DNA of 37,939 bases from an uncultured Methylophilaceae bacterium (GCA_903899965.1 CAIULB010000023.1:1-37939), one strand, 5' to 3'; shown: positions 9,709-19,491, counted from the first letter of the stretch. Notes: a model not told the origin generated them from the sequence alone. Numbers and translations are program-made.

Positions 9709-10023
9709 TTAAAGTGACAATACCCAGTGAACGATAGTCTTGATATCTTCTTCTTTCACTTGTGGGTGAGCTGGCATTGGGATTGGGCCCCAAACACCGC
9801 TACCACCAGCTTTAACTTTAGCAACTAACTTAGCTTCCATGTCTTTGCCTTTGTACTTAGCAGCAACATCTTTGTATGCTGGGCCAACTACTTTTGCTTC
9901 AACAGAGTGACAAGCTAAACAGCCACTTTTTTGAGCCAATGCTTTTGCAGCGTCATCTGCACTAGCTTGACCAGCTAGCATCAATGAACCTGCAGCAGCA
10001 ACTGATAATAATAATGCTTTCAT
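9709..10023 (-). CDS. Periplasmic class I c-type cytochrome (c551/c8-like)
   Basis: A 104-residue exported monohaem electron carrier. Residues 1-22 form a signal peptide (Lys then a hydrophobic core, cleavage likely after ASA). The haem site CLACH is at 35-39. The distal ligand is probably Met83 in PIPMPAHPQV, and a C-terminal helix DIKTIVHWVLSL closes the fold. This pattern fits small c551/c8 cytochromes that carry electrons to terminal oxidases or denitrification enzymes; the partner is not shown by context. TAGGAG stands seven to eight bases before the ATG. It is transcribed alone, ending in the shared terminator. Confidence 0.93.
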   Translation of the reverse strand: MKALLLSVAAAGSLMLAGQASADDAAKALAQKSGCLACHSVEAKVVGPAYKDVAAKYKGKDMEAKLVAKVKAGGSGVWGPIPMPAHPQVKEEDIKTIVHWVLSL

Positions 10024-10077
10024 GCTTATCTCCTAATTTCAATTAACTTTAAAAGCCTATAACTACTGCCACTTATA

Positions 10078-10106
10078 ATCATACTCAATATTTAGAGTAT
10101 TTTGAA
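10078..10106 (-). promoter_or_regulatory. Putative cytochrome c promoter with internal inverted repeat
   Basis: On the minus strand, TTCAAA (10101-10106) and TATGAT (10078-10083) are 17 bases apart. The spacer is filled by the inverted repeat ATACTC-N8-GAGTAT (10081-10100), which could be a regulator site. The transcript leader would be about 50 bases. Confidence 0.45.
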
Positions 10107-10210
10107 AAGAATTTATACATTTCTTAACAATTTGGCATCATGCTTGATGGCAGTTAATTATCTAACGTCATAACCTTAGCTTACGTTGACATCCTAAAAT
10201 CTGACAAAAC

Positions 10211-11134
10211 CTATTTGCTTTCGTTCAAGGCTTCCAAGCTATATTCCGTCACCATAGTGTGCGTTTCATTTGGATAAATCGTCACGCTATTTTCCATTGC
10301 ATTGGCAGACTCCACACAAATCGTCTTACGCCATTCATCCTTAGCCCCCATATCAGGCATTTGCTCGGCTTTTTCAGCCCAAGGAGTCCAAATAATCGTG
10401 GTATGACTACAGGATTTCGTCACGCGAATTTTGCGTGAGTAAGCAGCATCATGAATCACAATGTCACGACGGCTATTGATAAATACACGATCGAACTCAC
10501 TATTAAATTTCACTGGGCCATGTTGAATGTTGCGCTCGTAACCGGCCACCTTGTCGGAGAACACTAGATTTTCCAAACCTGTAACCTGAATACCCTCAAC
10601 ATCACTCACATTAAAGTATGTGTGGAATGCCTCACCTATCATAAATGGATGACTCGCCAAATTGGTGGTCATCATTTCCAAACGCAAAGTCTCACCAATA
10701 TTAATCGCCAACACAAAACGATAGTCGTAAGACAATTGTTTTCTAGTCACGTCCGTATGCGTCATTTCAAGCAATAAGCGCGTTGCGCCATTTGCTAGCG
10801 TGGAAGTTTGTAAAACTTTCCAAGGAATAACACGCGCAAATCCATGTGGGCAATAACTGCTATCCGTTGGATGCGCCCCAAACCAAGGCCAACAAATAGG
10901 AATACCACCACGAATTGAACGGCCTTCGGTATAGCGCGCGTTGCTTGAGAGCCACAACACAGGCTCGGCAGCAGCTTTAGGTTGCCAATGCATTACGTGA
11001 CCACCCTGCATGGCAATCGTAGCCGTTGCATGATTATTTTCTATCGATAAAAACTGCAAGCCATGTTCATCATCGTACTGAACAATGCCAACACCCACCC
11101 CAACTTTATTTTTAGCTGATGCTGTATGAATCAT
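10211..11134 (-). CDS. D-hexose-6-phosphate mutarotase (YeaD family)
   Basis: An aldose-1-epimerase-fold enzyme that interconverts anomers of glucose-6-phosphate in related proteins. The 307 residues show the family marks: GIPICWPWFGAHP, CPHGFARVIPWKV with the first conserved His, EAFHTYFNVSDV with the second, and CVESANAMENSVTIYP near the end. AAGGGT about five bases before the ATG is a good ribosome binding site. It starts eight bases downstream of ilvD, so the two are probably cotranscribed, though no metabolic link is obvious. The specific sugar phosphate is inferred. Confidence 0.9.
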   Translation of the reverse strand: MIHTASAKNKVGVGVGIVQYDDEHGLQFLSIENNHATATIAMQGGHVMHWQPKAAAEPVLWLSSNARYTEGRSIRGGIPICWPWFGAHPTDSSYCPHGFARVIPWKVLQTSTLANGATRLLLEMTHTDVTRKQLSYDYRFVLAINIGETLRLEMMTTNLASHPFMIGEAFHTYFNVSDVEGIQVTGLENLVFSDKVAGYERNIQHGPVKFNSEFDRVFINSRRDIVIHDAAYSRKIRVTKSCSHTTIIWTPWAEKAEQMPDMGAKDEWRKTICVESANAMENSVTIYPNETHTMVTEYSLEALNESK

Positions 11135-11142
11135 GACTACCC

Positions 11143-12996
11143 TTATTTCTTCTCGATTTGCGATACATCACGCACCGCACCTTTGGCTGCAGATGTACTC
11201 ATGGCTGCGTAAGCACGAAGTGCAGGTGAAACAATACGCTCACGGCTCACAGGCTTCCAAGCTTTAGCGCCTTTAGCTTCCATTGCCAAACGACGTTTGG
11301 CTAACGTTGCGTCTTCCACTTTTAAGTTAATCGTGCGGTTTGGAATATCAATTTCAATGATATCGCCCTCTTCTACCAAGCCAATTGCACCGCCTTCAGC
11401 GGCTTCAGGCGAAGCATGTCCAATACTCAAACCAGATGTACCGCCAGAGAAACGGCCATCGGTAAGTAAAGCACATTCTTTACCCAAGCCTTTAGACTTG
11501 AGGTAAGAAGTTGGATACAACATCTCTTGCATACCAGGTCCACCACGCGGACCTTCATAGCGAATCACTACGACATCGCCAGCAACGATTTCATCATTCA
11601 AAATCGCCGCAACTGAGTCATCTTGCGATTCAAAAATACGAGCACGTCCTGTGAATTTCAAAATGCTGTCATCAACGCCCGCGGTTTTAACAATACAGCC
11701 ATCTAAAGCAATATTGCCATAAAGCACTGCCAAACCACCGTCTTGTGAATAAGCATGCGCTTTATCACGGATACAGCCTTCCGTTCTATCGATATCTAGC
11801 GCAGGCCAAAGCATGGATTGGCTAAACGCGATGGTCGTTGCAACGCCACCAGGCGCTGCTAAGAACAACTTCTTAGCTTCTTCATTACCCGACTTCATCA
11901 CATCCCATTGATCTAAAGCATCCCCCATCGTTGGAGCATGCACTACTGGCGTATCTCGGTGAATAACTCCTGCACGGTCAAGCTCACCCAAAATACCCAT
12001 CACGCCACCTGCACGATGGACATCTTCCATGTGATATTTAGGTGTTGCTGGCGCAACTTTACAAACACAAGGGACACCTCGAGAAATACGGTCGATATCT
12101 TTCATGGTGAAATCAACGCCAGCCTCATGGGCTGCCGCCAATAAATGCAACACCGTATTGGTTGAACCGCCCATTGCCACATCTAAACTCATCGCATTTT
12201 CAAATGCTTTGAAGTTGGCAACAGAGCGAGGCAATACGCTTGCATCATCTTGTTCATAATAACGCTTAGTGATATCCACAATTAAACGGCCAGCGTTTAG
12301 GAATAATTGTTTTCGTGCGGCATGTGTGGCAAGGGTAGAGCCATTGCCAGGCAAACTTAAACCAAGCGCTTCAGTTAAACAGTTCATGGAGTTAGCCGTA
12401 AACATCCCTGAGCAAGAGCCACACGTTGGGCAAGCTGAACGCTCAATCGCTTCAGATTCAGCATCAGAAACATTGCTGTCCGCCGCCGCCACCATGGCAT
12501 CTACCAAGTCTAGCTTGTGGGTGTTTCCTTGCCAGTTAACCTTACCCGCTTCCATTGGGCCGCCAGAAACAAACACCACTGGGATATTCAAGCGCAAAGC
12601 AGCCATCAACATGCCAGGGGTAATCTTGTCACAGTTAGAAATACACACCAGCGCATCCGCACAATGTGCATTCACCATATATTCCACGCTATCGGCAATC
12701 AAATCACGGCTAGGCAAGCTATACAGCATACCGCCATGCCCCATGGCGATGCCATCATCCACTGCAATCGTATTAAACTCTTTTGCAACACCGCCCGCTT
12801 TTTCAATCTCGCGTGCAACCAACTGACCCATGTCTTTTAAGTGCACATGACCTGGTACAAACTGCGTAAAAGAGTTAGCAACCGCGATAATCGGCTTATC
12901 AAAATCACCTTCTTTCATCCCAGTAGCGCGCCACAATGCGCGAGCGCCTGCCATATTGCGGCCGTGAGTGGTAGTACGTGAACGATATACAGGCAT
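11143..12996 (-). CDS. ilvD: Dihydroxy-acid dehydratase
   Basis: An iron-sulfur enzyme that dehydrates 2,3-dihydroxy acids to the 2-keto acids leading to valine, isoleucine and leucine. From ATG 12996 it has 617 residues, one more than E. coli IlvD, and begins [20 protein letters not shown]. Cluster ligands are visible at Cys122 (ISNCDK) and in CPTCGSCSG (189-197, with Cys195). [14 protein letters not shown], the C-terminal domain signature, is intact. A TTG at 13011 would add five residues outside the family's usual start. It is divergent from lgt. Confidence 0.97.
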   Translation of the reverse strand: MPVYRSRTTTHGRNMAGARALWRATGMKEGDFDKPIIAVANSFTQFVPGHVHLKDMGQLVAREIEKAGGVAKEFNTIAVDDGIAMGHGGMLYSLPSRDLIADSVEYMVNAHCADALVCISNCDKITPGMLMAALRLNIPVVFVSGGPMEAGKVNWQGNTHKLDLVDAMVAAADSNVSDAESEAIERSACPTCGSCSGMFTANSMNCLTEALGLSLPGNGSTLATHAARKQLFLNAGRLIVDITKRYYEQDDASVLPRSVANFKAFENAMSLDVAMGGSTNTVLHLLAAAHEAGVDFTMKDIDRISRGVPCVCKVAPATPKYHMEDVHRAGGVMGILGELDRAGVIHRDTPVVHAPTMGDALDQWDVMKSGNEEAKKLFLAAPGGVATTIAFSQSMLWPALDIDRTEGCIRDKAHAYSQDGGLAVLYGNIALDGCIVKTAGVDDSILKFTGRARIFESQDDSVAAILNDEIVAGDVVVIRYEGPRGGPGMQEMLYPTSYLKSKGLGKECALLTDGRFSGGTSGLSIGHASPEAAEGGAIGLVEEGDIIEIDIPNRTINLKVEDATLAKRRLAMEAKGAKAWKPVSRERIVSPALRAYAAMSTSAAKGAVRDVSQIEKK

Positions 12997-13011
12997 GACA
13001 GCATCCAACAA

Positions 13012-13158
13012 AATTCAAAAATGTAATTTTAAACTACCCAGCCCCAATAGGCATCAGTTATATGGCCTTAAAAAAGATATGGGAATCAAATCGCAGCCAC
13101 GCAACTTCCCCTTAGATGTAAAATAGGCACAGTCCTTTATTTAGATTGTCTGCACCTC
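13012..13158. other. Divergent intergenic region ilvD / lgt
   Basis: This 147-base gap must hold promoters for both genes. On the plus strand TAAAAT (13119-13124), in the 11-mer TAAAATAGGCA shared with the dusB upstream region, is the best -10 candidate for lgt, but no good -35 is seen. No hairpin or small gene is evident. Confidence 0.4.
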
Positions 13159-13956
13159 ATGTTTACACACCCGCAACTAGACCCTATCGCTATCCACCTT
13201 GGCCCTGTTGGCATTCATTGGTATGGCCTGATGTATTTAGCTGGCTTTATGGCTTTTTTAACTTTAGGCAAATGGCGTGCGGCTCACCAAACTTGGCGCG
13301 GCTGGTCAGTTGAAATGGTCGATGACGCTTTGTTTTATGGTGCGCTGGGGGTGATTTTCGGCGGCCGTTTAGGCTATGTGGTGTTTTACCAAGCGAACTA
13401 TTTTATCGAGCATCCACTTGAGATTCTTTACGTATGGCAAGGTGGAATGAGCTTTCACGGCGGATTTTTAGGCGTATTAGTTGCGATGGTATTTTTTGCT
13501 CGCAAGTATCATAAATCATGGTTAGGCATTATGGATTTTGTAGCACCACTTGTACCGATTGGCTTGGGGGCTGGCCGCATGGGCAATTTTATCAATGGTG
13601 AGCTTTGGGGTCGTGCAACCAATACTAATTGGGGCATGATTTTCCCGCGTGTTGATAACACACCACGCCACCCTTCTCAACTTTACGAGTTCGGTCTAGA
13701 AGGCGTTTTGCTATTTTTGATTTTATGGATTTACTCAAGCAAGCCACGCGAAACAGGCACGGTTTCCGCGGTGTTTTTAATGGGTTACGGTGGCTTCAGA
13801 TTTATTGCCGAGTTCACGCGCCAACCAGATGCAAACTTGGGGATTTTGAATTTAGGCATGAGCATGGGCCAATGGCTCAGCTTGCCTATGGTGGCGATTG
13901 GTTTAGTGATGTATTTTTATCACCAGCACAAAGCGCAAGCACTAAAACCGTTTTAA
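13159..13956 (+). CDS. lgt: Prolipoprotein diacylglyceryl transferase
   Basis: An inner-membrane enzyme that transfers diacylglycerol from phosphatidylglycerol to the lipobox cysteine of prolipoproteins. The 265 residues contain several membrane spans. The Lgt signature [16 protein letters not shown] (137-152) includes Arg140, and SFHGG carries His100; these correspond to the essential Arg143 and His103 of E. coli. The start [20 protein letters not shown] is typical. Its stop lies one base from the end of the convergent gene. Confidence 0.97.
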   Translation: MFTHPQLDPIAIHLGPVGIHWYGLMYLAGFMAFLTLGKWRAAHQTWRGWSVEMVDDALFYGALGVIFGGRLGYVVFYQANYFIEHPLEILYVWQGGMSFHGGFLGVLVAMVFFARKYHKSWLGIMDFVAPLVPIGLGAGRMGNFINGELWGRATNTNWGMIFPRVDNTPRHPSQLYEFGLEGVLLFLILWIYSSKPRETGTVSAVFLMGYGGFRFIAEFTRQPDANLGILNLGMSMGQWLSLPMVAIGLVMYFYHQHKAQALKPF

Positions 13957-13970
13957 GTTAAAACTGTTTT
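13944..13970. terminator. Possible AT-rich bidirectional terminator
   Basis: AAAACCGTTTT (13944-13954) pairs with AAAACTGTTTT (13960-13970) with one mismatch and a 5-base loop. It spans both stop codons of the convergent pair lgt / TIGR03643-like gene. Low GC makes it a weak candidate. Confidence 0.4.
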
Positions 13971-14209
13971 ACTCGGTGGCTAGCTTTATGCCGCGAGACT
14001 TGTGGTGAGCGCAACTTAGCATGTTTAGTGGTTTGACCATGCGTACGCTCACGCCAAAGCTTAAATGAACTTAACTTCAACTGGCTGCGCATCAGCTTAA
14101 TCACCCCATCTTGGTTTAAGCCAAACTGCAATTCTATGGCCTCAAATGGCGTTCTATCTTCCCAAGCCATCTCAATTACACGCGAAACATCGGCAGCACT
14201 TAACAACAT
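13958..14209 (-). CDS. TIGR03643-type small protein, function unknown
   Basis: An 83-residue basic protein. The core SRVIEMAWEDRTPFEAIE (9-26), then GLNQDGVIKLMRSQLKLSS and KLWRERTHGQTTKHAKLR, matches what I recall of the TIGR03643 family, which has a helix-turn-helix-like look, but no function is established. The tail is rich in Lys, Arg and His. Its ATG overlaps the end of the upstream YbdD-like gene by ten bases, indicating coupled translation at the end of the cstA cluster. No strong ribosome binding site is seen. Nucleic acid binding is only a guess from composition. Confidence 0.8.
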   Translation of the reverse strand: MLLSAADVSRVIEMAWEDRTPFEAIELQFGLNQDGVIKLMRSQLKLSSFKLWRERTHGQTTKHAKLRSPQVSRHKASHRVKQF

Positions 14210-14397
14210 CTTTTAACACCCGTCCATTTTTTATCTTGCCACTCTTTAAAGAAAGCCTCTTTGCTAAGTGGCGGCTCAATCTCACCTTCCAAACAGCCTT
14301 GATGATGCTCAGTATAATGTTGCAAATAGTGCTCATAAGCATCATCGCCAGATAACTGGCGCACACTTCTCCATAAATTCTTGAGCGCGCTAAACAA
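14200..14397 (-). CDS. YbdD/YjiX family small protein (CstA partner)
   Basis: A 65-residue protein resembling YbdD/YjiX (DUF466). It has a short N-terminal helix, a Tyr/His-rich centre (AYEHYLQHYTEHHQG), then KEAFFKEWQDKKW and the terminal RCC typical of the family. In E. coli these proteins are encoded directly after the CstA/BtsT-type transporters. Here one extra gene lies between. The start is TTG at 14397, with GGAAG seven bases upstream; no in-frame ATG fits. It lies two bases after the preceding stop. Confidence 0.82.
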   Translation of the reverse strand: MFSALKNLWRSVRQLSGDDAYEHYLQHYTEHHQGCLEGEIEPPLSKEAFFKEWQDKKWTGVKRCC

Positions 14398-14399
14398 GC

Positions 14400-14699
14400 T
14401 TAAACTTCCACAATCCCAAGCTCTGCACGTGCGCGCGCCATCACTGCAGGCTCATCTTTCAACACATAGCCTTTTTCAAGCATTCTGGTCATGTATTGTT
14501 TGTTGTATAAAAACGCGACGATTAACTGCCACAAACCAAAAGTACACAAAGTGAAGAGAAAATGAAGCGCGGCAACCCCTAGCTCGCCACGAATTAACGG
14601 CACCCACCAACCAAACAATAAATACGTCCAACTAAAACCAAAATAACCCATGCGCGTTAAGCCGTTTTTTGGATTTTGAATAATCACACCTGTTGCCAT
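14400..14699 (-). CDS. Small membrane protein of unknown function
   Basis: A 99-residue protein with a polar start (IIQNPKNGLTRMGY), two probable membrane spans (about 20-36 and 42-66) and a charged C-terminal tail. The motif GFSWTYLLFGWWVPLIRGE resembles small HrgC/DUF2628-like membrane proteins, but I am not certain of the family. AGAGGA stands about nine bases before the ATG. It sits between cstA and the YbdD-like gene, so an accessory role to the transporter is possible but unproven. Confidence 0.75.
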   Translation of the reverse strand: MATGVIIQNPKNGLTRMGYFGFSWTYLLFGWWVPLIRGELGVAALHFLFTLCTFGLWQLIVAFLYNKQYMTRMLEKGYVLKDEPAVMARARAELGIVEV

Positions 14700-14730
14700 A
14701 TAAACAATCCTCTACTTAAAAAATTAACAC

Positions 14731-16785
14731 TTAATCAATACATGATTTTTGATAGTCAACTTCGGATGAGGGTAAGACCGCTTTTCCGAAATAAGATTGC
14801 ACCACCACACGCAACATATCCAAAACAACCACCCAAAGCACAACCACAAAGAACATCGTGAGCCAAGCATCCAAGTGCTGATTAAAAATGAGTTGCGGTG
14901 CAACAGCCGCTTTTTCAGAGGGTAAAACACCTGCCGCTAATTTATCTGTCATGTCATTCGCTGCAGCAAAAAATCCTACGCGAATATCGCTACTTGTAAT
15001 CTTTTCCCATGCTGCGGTGCTAGTAATCACTATTAGCCAAACCAAAGGAAAACCTGTTACCCAAGCAAATTTTAGCTTGCCAGATTTCACTAAAATCCCT
15101 GTGCCTACACACAAGGCAATCGCGGCAAGCATTTGGTTCGCAATGCCAAATAATGGCCACAAAATATTCACGCCACCGTTTGGATCAATCACGCCGATAT
15201 ACAAGAAGTAACCCCACCCAGCCACCACCAACGCACTACTAATTAAGACTGAAGGCCACCAAGAAGTTTGCGCCATTTTTGGCCAAACATTACCCAGCAT
15301 ATCTTGCAGCATAAAGCGACCAACGCGGGTGCCTGCATCTAAAGTCGTGAGAATAAAAATCGCCTCAAACATAATCGCGAAGTGATACCACATCGCCAAC
15401 AAACTCTTGCCGAACAAGCTACCAAAAATACTTGCCATGCCAACTGCCAAGCTAGGTGCGCCGCCAGTGCGCGCAAATAAAGAAGCTTCGCCCATTTCAC
15501 TAGCTAAAGTTTTCATTTGTTCAACCGTTACAGGGAAGCCCCAAGATGAAATCATCACAACCGCATCTGCGGCTTCTTTACCCACTATGCCTGCAGGACT
15601 ATTAATTGCGAAGAATACACCAGGGTCGAGAACAGTAGCGGCTATCAAGGCCATGATGGCAACAAAAGATTCAAGCAACATACCACCGTAACCTATCATG
15701 CGAATATCTCGCTCATTTGTGAGGAGTTTTGGCGTGGTTCCTGACGAAATCAGCGCATGAAAGCCAGAAATGGCGCCACAAGCAATGGTAATGAACACAA
15801 ACGGGAATAATGTACCGCCAAAAATTGGGCCCGTGCCATCTATAAACTGCGTTAAAGCTGGCATCTTAATTTGAGGATGCAGCGTTAATATCGCTACCGT
15901 GAGCAAAACAATGGTGCCGAGCTTCATGAAAGTAGAAAGATAATCACGCGGGGCAAGCAATAACCAAACAGGCATAATCGCAGCCGCAAAGCCGTAAGCA
16001 ATTACCCACCAAGCCAGTGTTAAGCCTTCATGGTCAAACAACACACGAAGTGTTGGATGATGGTCTATCCAGCCACCACTCATTACTGCCAAGAGCAGCA
16101 AAGCCACGCCAAGCGCAGAGGCCTCAAGCACCTGCCCCACCCGAATATGACGCATATAAAGCCCAACGATCATTGCGATTGGAATCGTTGCTGCCACAGT
16201 AGAGGTTGCCCAAGGGCTGTGTTTCATCGCATTCACCACCACCAGTCCAAGCACGGCAATTAAAATAATCATAATAGCGAACGTGCCAACCAAGGCAGCC
16301 GCACCGCCTATCGGGCCGATTTCATCACGCGCCATTTGCCCCAAGCTTCGACCATTGCGGCGCACTGAGAAAAACAGCGTGACCATATCTTGCACACAAC
16401 CACCGAGCACCGCGCCAAACAAAATCCAAAGTGTGCCCGGCAAGTAGCCAAACTGCGCCGCCAACGTTGGACCAACCAATGGGCCAGGGCCAGCAATGGC
16501 AGCAAAGTGGTGCCCAAACACTATCCATTTATTAGTGGGAATAAAATCTCGGCCATTGTCCAAACGCTCAGCAGGCGTTGCGCGGGTTTCATCCACCAAT
16601 AAAACTTTAGTGGCCAACCAAGCCGCATAAAAGCGATAAGCAATCGCATACACGCAAAGCGCTGCAGTAATAAACCACAGCGCATTAATGCTTTCGCCAC
16701 GATTAAGCGCAATACCGCCAACGGCGCCCGCACCGAGTAATGCAATCAAGACCCAAATAAAATTTTTCATTAATTTATTCTGCAT
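14731..16785 (-). CDS. cstA: CstA family carbon-starvation transporter
   Basis: A polytopic inner-membrane protein of 684 residues, close in length and sequence to E. coli CstA. Relatives import peptides or pyruvate, so the substrate cannot be fixed from sequence. Conserved stretches are ALNRGESINALWF, FGHHFAAIAGPGPLVGPTLA, WLLLAPRDYLSTFMK, ACGAISGFHALISSGTTPK and WPLFGIANQMLA. The ATG at 16785 has a weak upstream site; ATG 16770 is an alternative. It starts 24 bases after the MgtC-like gene, so both are probably cotranscribed. Confidence 0.95.
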   Translation of the reverse strand: MQNKLMKNFIWVLIALLGAGAVGGIALNRGESINALWFITAALCVYAIAYRFYAAWLATKVLLVDETRATPAERLDNGRDFIPTNKWIVFGHHFAAIAGPGPLVGPTLAAQFGYLPGTLWILFGAVLGGCVQDMVTLFFSVRRNGRSLGQMARDEIGPIGGAAALVGTFAIMIILIAVLGLVVVNAMKHSPWATSTVAATIPIAMIVGLYMRHIRVGQVLEASALGVALLLLAVMSGGWIDHHPTLRVLFDHEGLTLAWWVIAYGFAAAIMPVWLLLAPRDYLSTFMKLGTIVLLTVAILTLHPQIKMPALTQFIDGTGPIFGGTLFPFVFITIACGAISGFHALISSGTTPKLLTNERDIRMIGYGGMLLESFVAIMALIAATVLDPGVFFAINSPAGIVGKEAADAVVMISSWGFPVTVEQMKTLASEMGEASLFARTGGAPSLAVGMASIFGSLFGKSLLAMWYHFAIMFEAIFILTTLDAGTRVGRFMLQDMLGNVWPKMAQTSWWPSVLISSALVVAGWGYFLYIGVIDPNGGVNILWPLFGIANQMLAAIALCVGTGILVKSGKLKFAWVTGFPLVWLIVITSTAAWEKITSSDIRVGFFAAANDMTDKLAAGVLPSEKAAVAPQLIFNQHLDAWLTMFFVVVLWVVVLDMLRVVVQSYFGKAVLPSSEVDYQKSCID

Positions 16786-16809
16786 TTTTATTCACTTTTT
16801 AAGAGGCAA

Positions 16810-18063
16810 TTAAAACAACAACCAACCCATCCACACTGCCGCTACTTGTATGACTAAGCTGGGAACCACCTGCCAAGCAAATACTTTACCACCACTAACA
16901 ACGGCAGTAATCGCTTTAGAAACAGTATTGAGCGAGAATGCTGCCAAAATGGGTAAAGCAGCCTCTATTGGTAAGAGTTGATGATTCGCCACAAAAGAAG
17001 CCACTGAAACAGTAGGTGCATGGGCATCAACCAACCCTACAAAAGCAGAGCCTACTACCAAGCCAGTTTGGCCAAACCACTGATTGAGTCCCGCCGAGAT
17101 GAGCAAAACTATGGCAATAATGCCTGCTAGATAAAATGCAGTCTTCACGCTAAATGATTGACTAATCTTGCCTGCATCCGCCACAGGGCGATGAAGCGCA
17201 TTCAAAGTTAATGCGCCACCACAAAGCAAAGTTGCAATACCTCCAAAAACAAGCGGCATCATCAAGGCATGTAAAGTTGGCTGACTAATCGTAGCCAAAA
17301 TCAAGGTGATTTGCAGAACCGTTGAAAAACTAGATAACACCGCACCCGCTACCGCAGAACCCAACAAAGCTGGTGTTTCGCGAGAACGATGCCCCATTGC
17401 GCTAATCGTGGCAATGCTCGAAATAAAACCCGACACCATGCCCACCAAAGGCAAGCCAATTCTGCCGCCTATCATCCGCAAAGCCAAATGACCCAAAGCC
17501 CCTATCGCCATTACTAAAATCACGACTAACCACAAATTATGGGGATTAATCGCATTAAATGGACCCATCGGCATATTGGGCATGAGCGGCAAAACAATCA
17601 GCGTGGCGCCAGCCAAAATTAAAAAGTCATTCAACTCTTCTCGCGTCACCACGCCAAGCACAAAGCCATGAATCGGCTCTTTAGCGGATAGCAAAATCGC
17701 TGCGCTCACCGCAAGGCTGGCAGCTAATATCGGAGAGGTCATCGCCAAGGCGCCCAAAATTACCGTGAACAAAAGAGAAATTTCAGTAGTTAAACCCAAA
17801 CGCTCATCACGGCGAACATAAAACGCCACCGCCGCAAACAGCGCCACACAAACCAAAGCGGCAAAGAGCAACCAAAAGTTCATCCAAGAAGTGATCGCGC
17901 CCAACATAGAAGCAATAGTAAACGTGCGAATGCCGGCTAGCGTGTTATCTGTCTGACCATTAGAAGTTGGTACATTACTTTTGCTACGTTCACGCTCGGC
18001 TCCAACTAGCAAACCAATACCAAGCGCCACACCTAAATTGAGCAATACTGAGTTATCTATCAT
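16810..18063 (-). CDS. MgtC/SapB family membrane protein with DUF4010 domain
   Basis: A 417-residue polytopic membrane protein. The N-terminal part opens with LGVALGIGLLVGAERERSK, the MgtC/SapB hallmark; the C-terminal half (ISSIATISAMGHRSRE onward, then GLVDAHAPTVSVASF) fits DUF4010. MgtC-like proteins are linked to growth in low magnesium and to ATP synthase control, but DUF4010 members are uncharacterised. ATG 18063 fits the family start; TTG 18090 would add nine residues. It heads a minus-strand cluster with cstA. Confidence 0.88.
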   Translation of the reverse strand: MIDNSVLLNLGVALGIGLLVGAERERSKSNVPTSNGQTDNTLAGIRTFTIASMLGAITSWMNFWLLFAALVCVALFAAVAFYVRRDERLGLTTEISLLFTVILGALAMTSPILAASLAVSAAILLSAKEPIHGFVLGVVTREELNDFLILAGATLIVLPLMPNMPMGPFNAINPHNLWLVVILVMAIGALGHLALRMIGGRIGLPLVGMVSGFISSIATISAMGHRSRETPALLGSAVAGAVLSSFSTVLQITLILATISQPTLHALMMPLVFGGIATLLCGGALTLNALHRPVADAGKISQSFSVKTAFYLAGIIAIVLLISAGLNQWFGQTGLVVGSAFVGLVDAHAPTVSVASFVANHQLLPIEAALPILAAFSLNTVSKAITAVVSGGKVFAWQVVPSLVIQVAAVWMGWLLF

Positions 18064-18090
18064 ATTAATCGCCACTTTTTGTAACCTCAA

Positions 18091-18277
18091 TCATACGTGC
18101 TGAATCACAGTTTACAACAAGCACTAGTATGCGAAAGACATTGTCTTGTTTCCTAAGGCCATAAAATGGTCCAACAGGTAAACATCTTCTAAACCTAAAG
18201 CCCTTTTTATACCCTTTTATGTGTCGTGTAACGCAAATTCATATTAAAATGAAAGCATTACGTAGTTTCAAAACCCC
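18091..18277. promoter_or_regulatory. Divergent control region, MgtC-like gene / coaBC
   Basis: This 187-base gap holds the perfect short palindrome AAGACA-T-TGTCTT (18135-18147), possibly an operator. TAAAAT at 18245-18250 may be the coaBC -10, but no good -35 accompanies it. Promoters must lie here on both strands; I cannot place them confidently. Confidence 0.35.
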
Positions 18278-19465
18278 ATGAAAAAAATCAAACACTTAGT
18301 ATTAGGCATCACTGGCGGAATCGCGGCTTATAAAGCAGCTGAATTGGCACGCCTATTGGTCAAACAAGGCATTTCAGTACAGGTAGTAATGACTGATGCA
18401 GCGTGTCAGTTTATTACGCCAATTACCATGCAAGCGCTTTCTGGCAGAGCTGTGCATACCAAAATGTGGGATGCGAGCATTGCCAATGGCATGCCACATA
18501 TTGAGCTTAGCCGAAAGGCTGACGCGATTCTAGTTGCGCCAGCGAGTGCAGATTTTATGGCGAAACTCGTTCACGGCAATGCAGATGATTTGCTCTCTAC
18601 CTTGTGCTTGGCGCGCGACTGTCCATTATTAGTTGCGCCAGCCATGAATAAACAAATGTGGGAAAGCCCAGCCACACAGCGTAATTTGACTCAACTATTA
18701 AAAGACGGCGTCATGATTTTAGGCCCTGATAGCGGTGTGCAAGCATGTGGCGAGACCGGCTTGGGTCGTATGCTGGAACCAGAAGACTTACTCGCCGAGT
18801 TACTCTCAAGCTTAAATGCTGAATTACCAGCAAGACCGCTAACTGGAAAACGCATTCTGATTACTGCTGGCCCAACAATTGAAAAGATAGATCCTGTAAG
18901 AGCAATTACTAATTTAAGCTCAGGAAAAATGGGCTATAGCATTGCTGAAGCTGCGATTGAAATGGGTGCTGAGGTGACTTTAGTCAGCGGACCAACCAAT
19001 CTAAAAGCGCCAGATTTAGCGAAAGTTGTCACCGTCGAAAGCGGTGCTGAAATGCTCAATGCAGTAATGGCAAATATCACCAATCAAGATATTTTTATTA
19101 GCGTGGCAGCAGTCGCTGATTACCGCGTAGCAAGCCCGAGCACAGAAAAAATTAAGAAAAGTAATGCGGCGCTCAATATTGAATTAGTCCCCAATGAGGA
19201 TATTCTGGCGAAAGTAGCTGCGTTACCAAACACCCCGTTTTGCGTGGGGTTTGCCGCTGAAAGCGAAAACTTATTGGCTTACGCAGAAGAAAAGCGCAAA
19301 CGCAAACACATACCTTTAATCGTCGCTAATCTTGTGTCAGAAGCACTAGGCAGAGATGAAAGCACGCTGACGATTTTAGACGACCAAGGCGCGCATCCTT
19401 TGCCCAAATCCAGCAAACTCAAATCTGCACATGCATTATTGATGCATATTGCAAACATGCTTTAG
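18278..19465 (+). CDS. coaBC: Bifunctional PPC decarboxylase / PPC synthetase
   Basis: Makes 4'-phosphopantetheine from 4'-phosphopantothenate and cysteine in coenzyme A synthesis. The 395 residues hold an FMN-binding CoaC domain (1-180) with [11 protein letters not shown], catalytic His74 (PHIELS), the PAMNKQMW motif (121-128) and Cys157 in [11 protein letters not shown]. The CoaB domain (about 190-395) shows [16 protein letters not shown] and [10 protein letters not shown]. It is followed 26 bases later by dut, a common bacterial pair. Confidence 0.97.
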   Translation: MKKIKHLVLGITGGIAAYKAAELARLLVKQGISVQVVMTDAACQFITPITMQALSGRAVHTKMWDASIANGMPHIELSRKADAILVAPASADFMAKLVHGNADDLLSTLCLARDCPLLVAPAMNKQMWESPATQRNLTQLLKDGVMILGPDSGVQACGETGLGRMLEPEDLLAELLSSLNAELPARPLTGKRILITAGPTIEKIDPVRAITNLSSGKMGYSIAEAAIEMGAEVTLVSGPTNLKAPDLAKVVTVESGAEMLNAVMANITNQDIFISVAAVADYRVASPSTEKIKKSNAALNIELVPNEDILAKVAALPNTPFCVGFAAESENLLAYAEEKRKRKHIPLIVANLVSEALGRDESTLTILDDQGAHPLPKSSKLKSAHALLMHIANML

Positions 19466-19491
19466 AAATTTTTATAAAGAAAGTCACTCAA

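Noticed and set aside
10186-10191. A perfect TTGACA on the plus strand
   Set aside because: No -10 box at a fitting distance, and it would drive transcription antisense into the mutarotase gene.
12269-12826. A 185-codon open frame antisense to ilvD
   Set aside because: It lies wholly within a highly conserved gene, has no recognisable protein features and is best explained by ilvD codon use.
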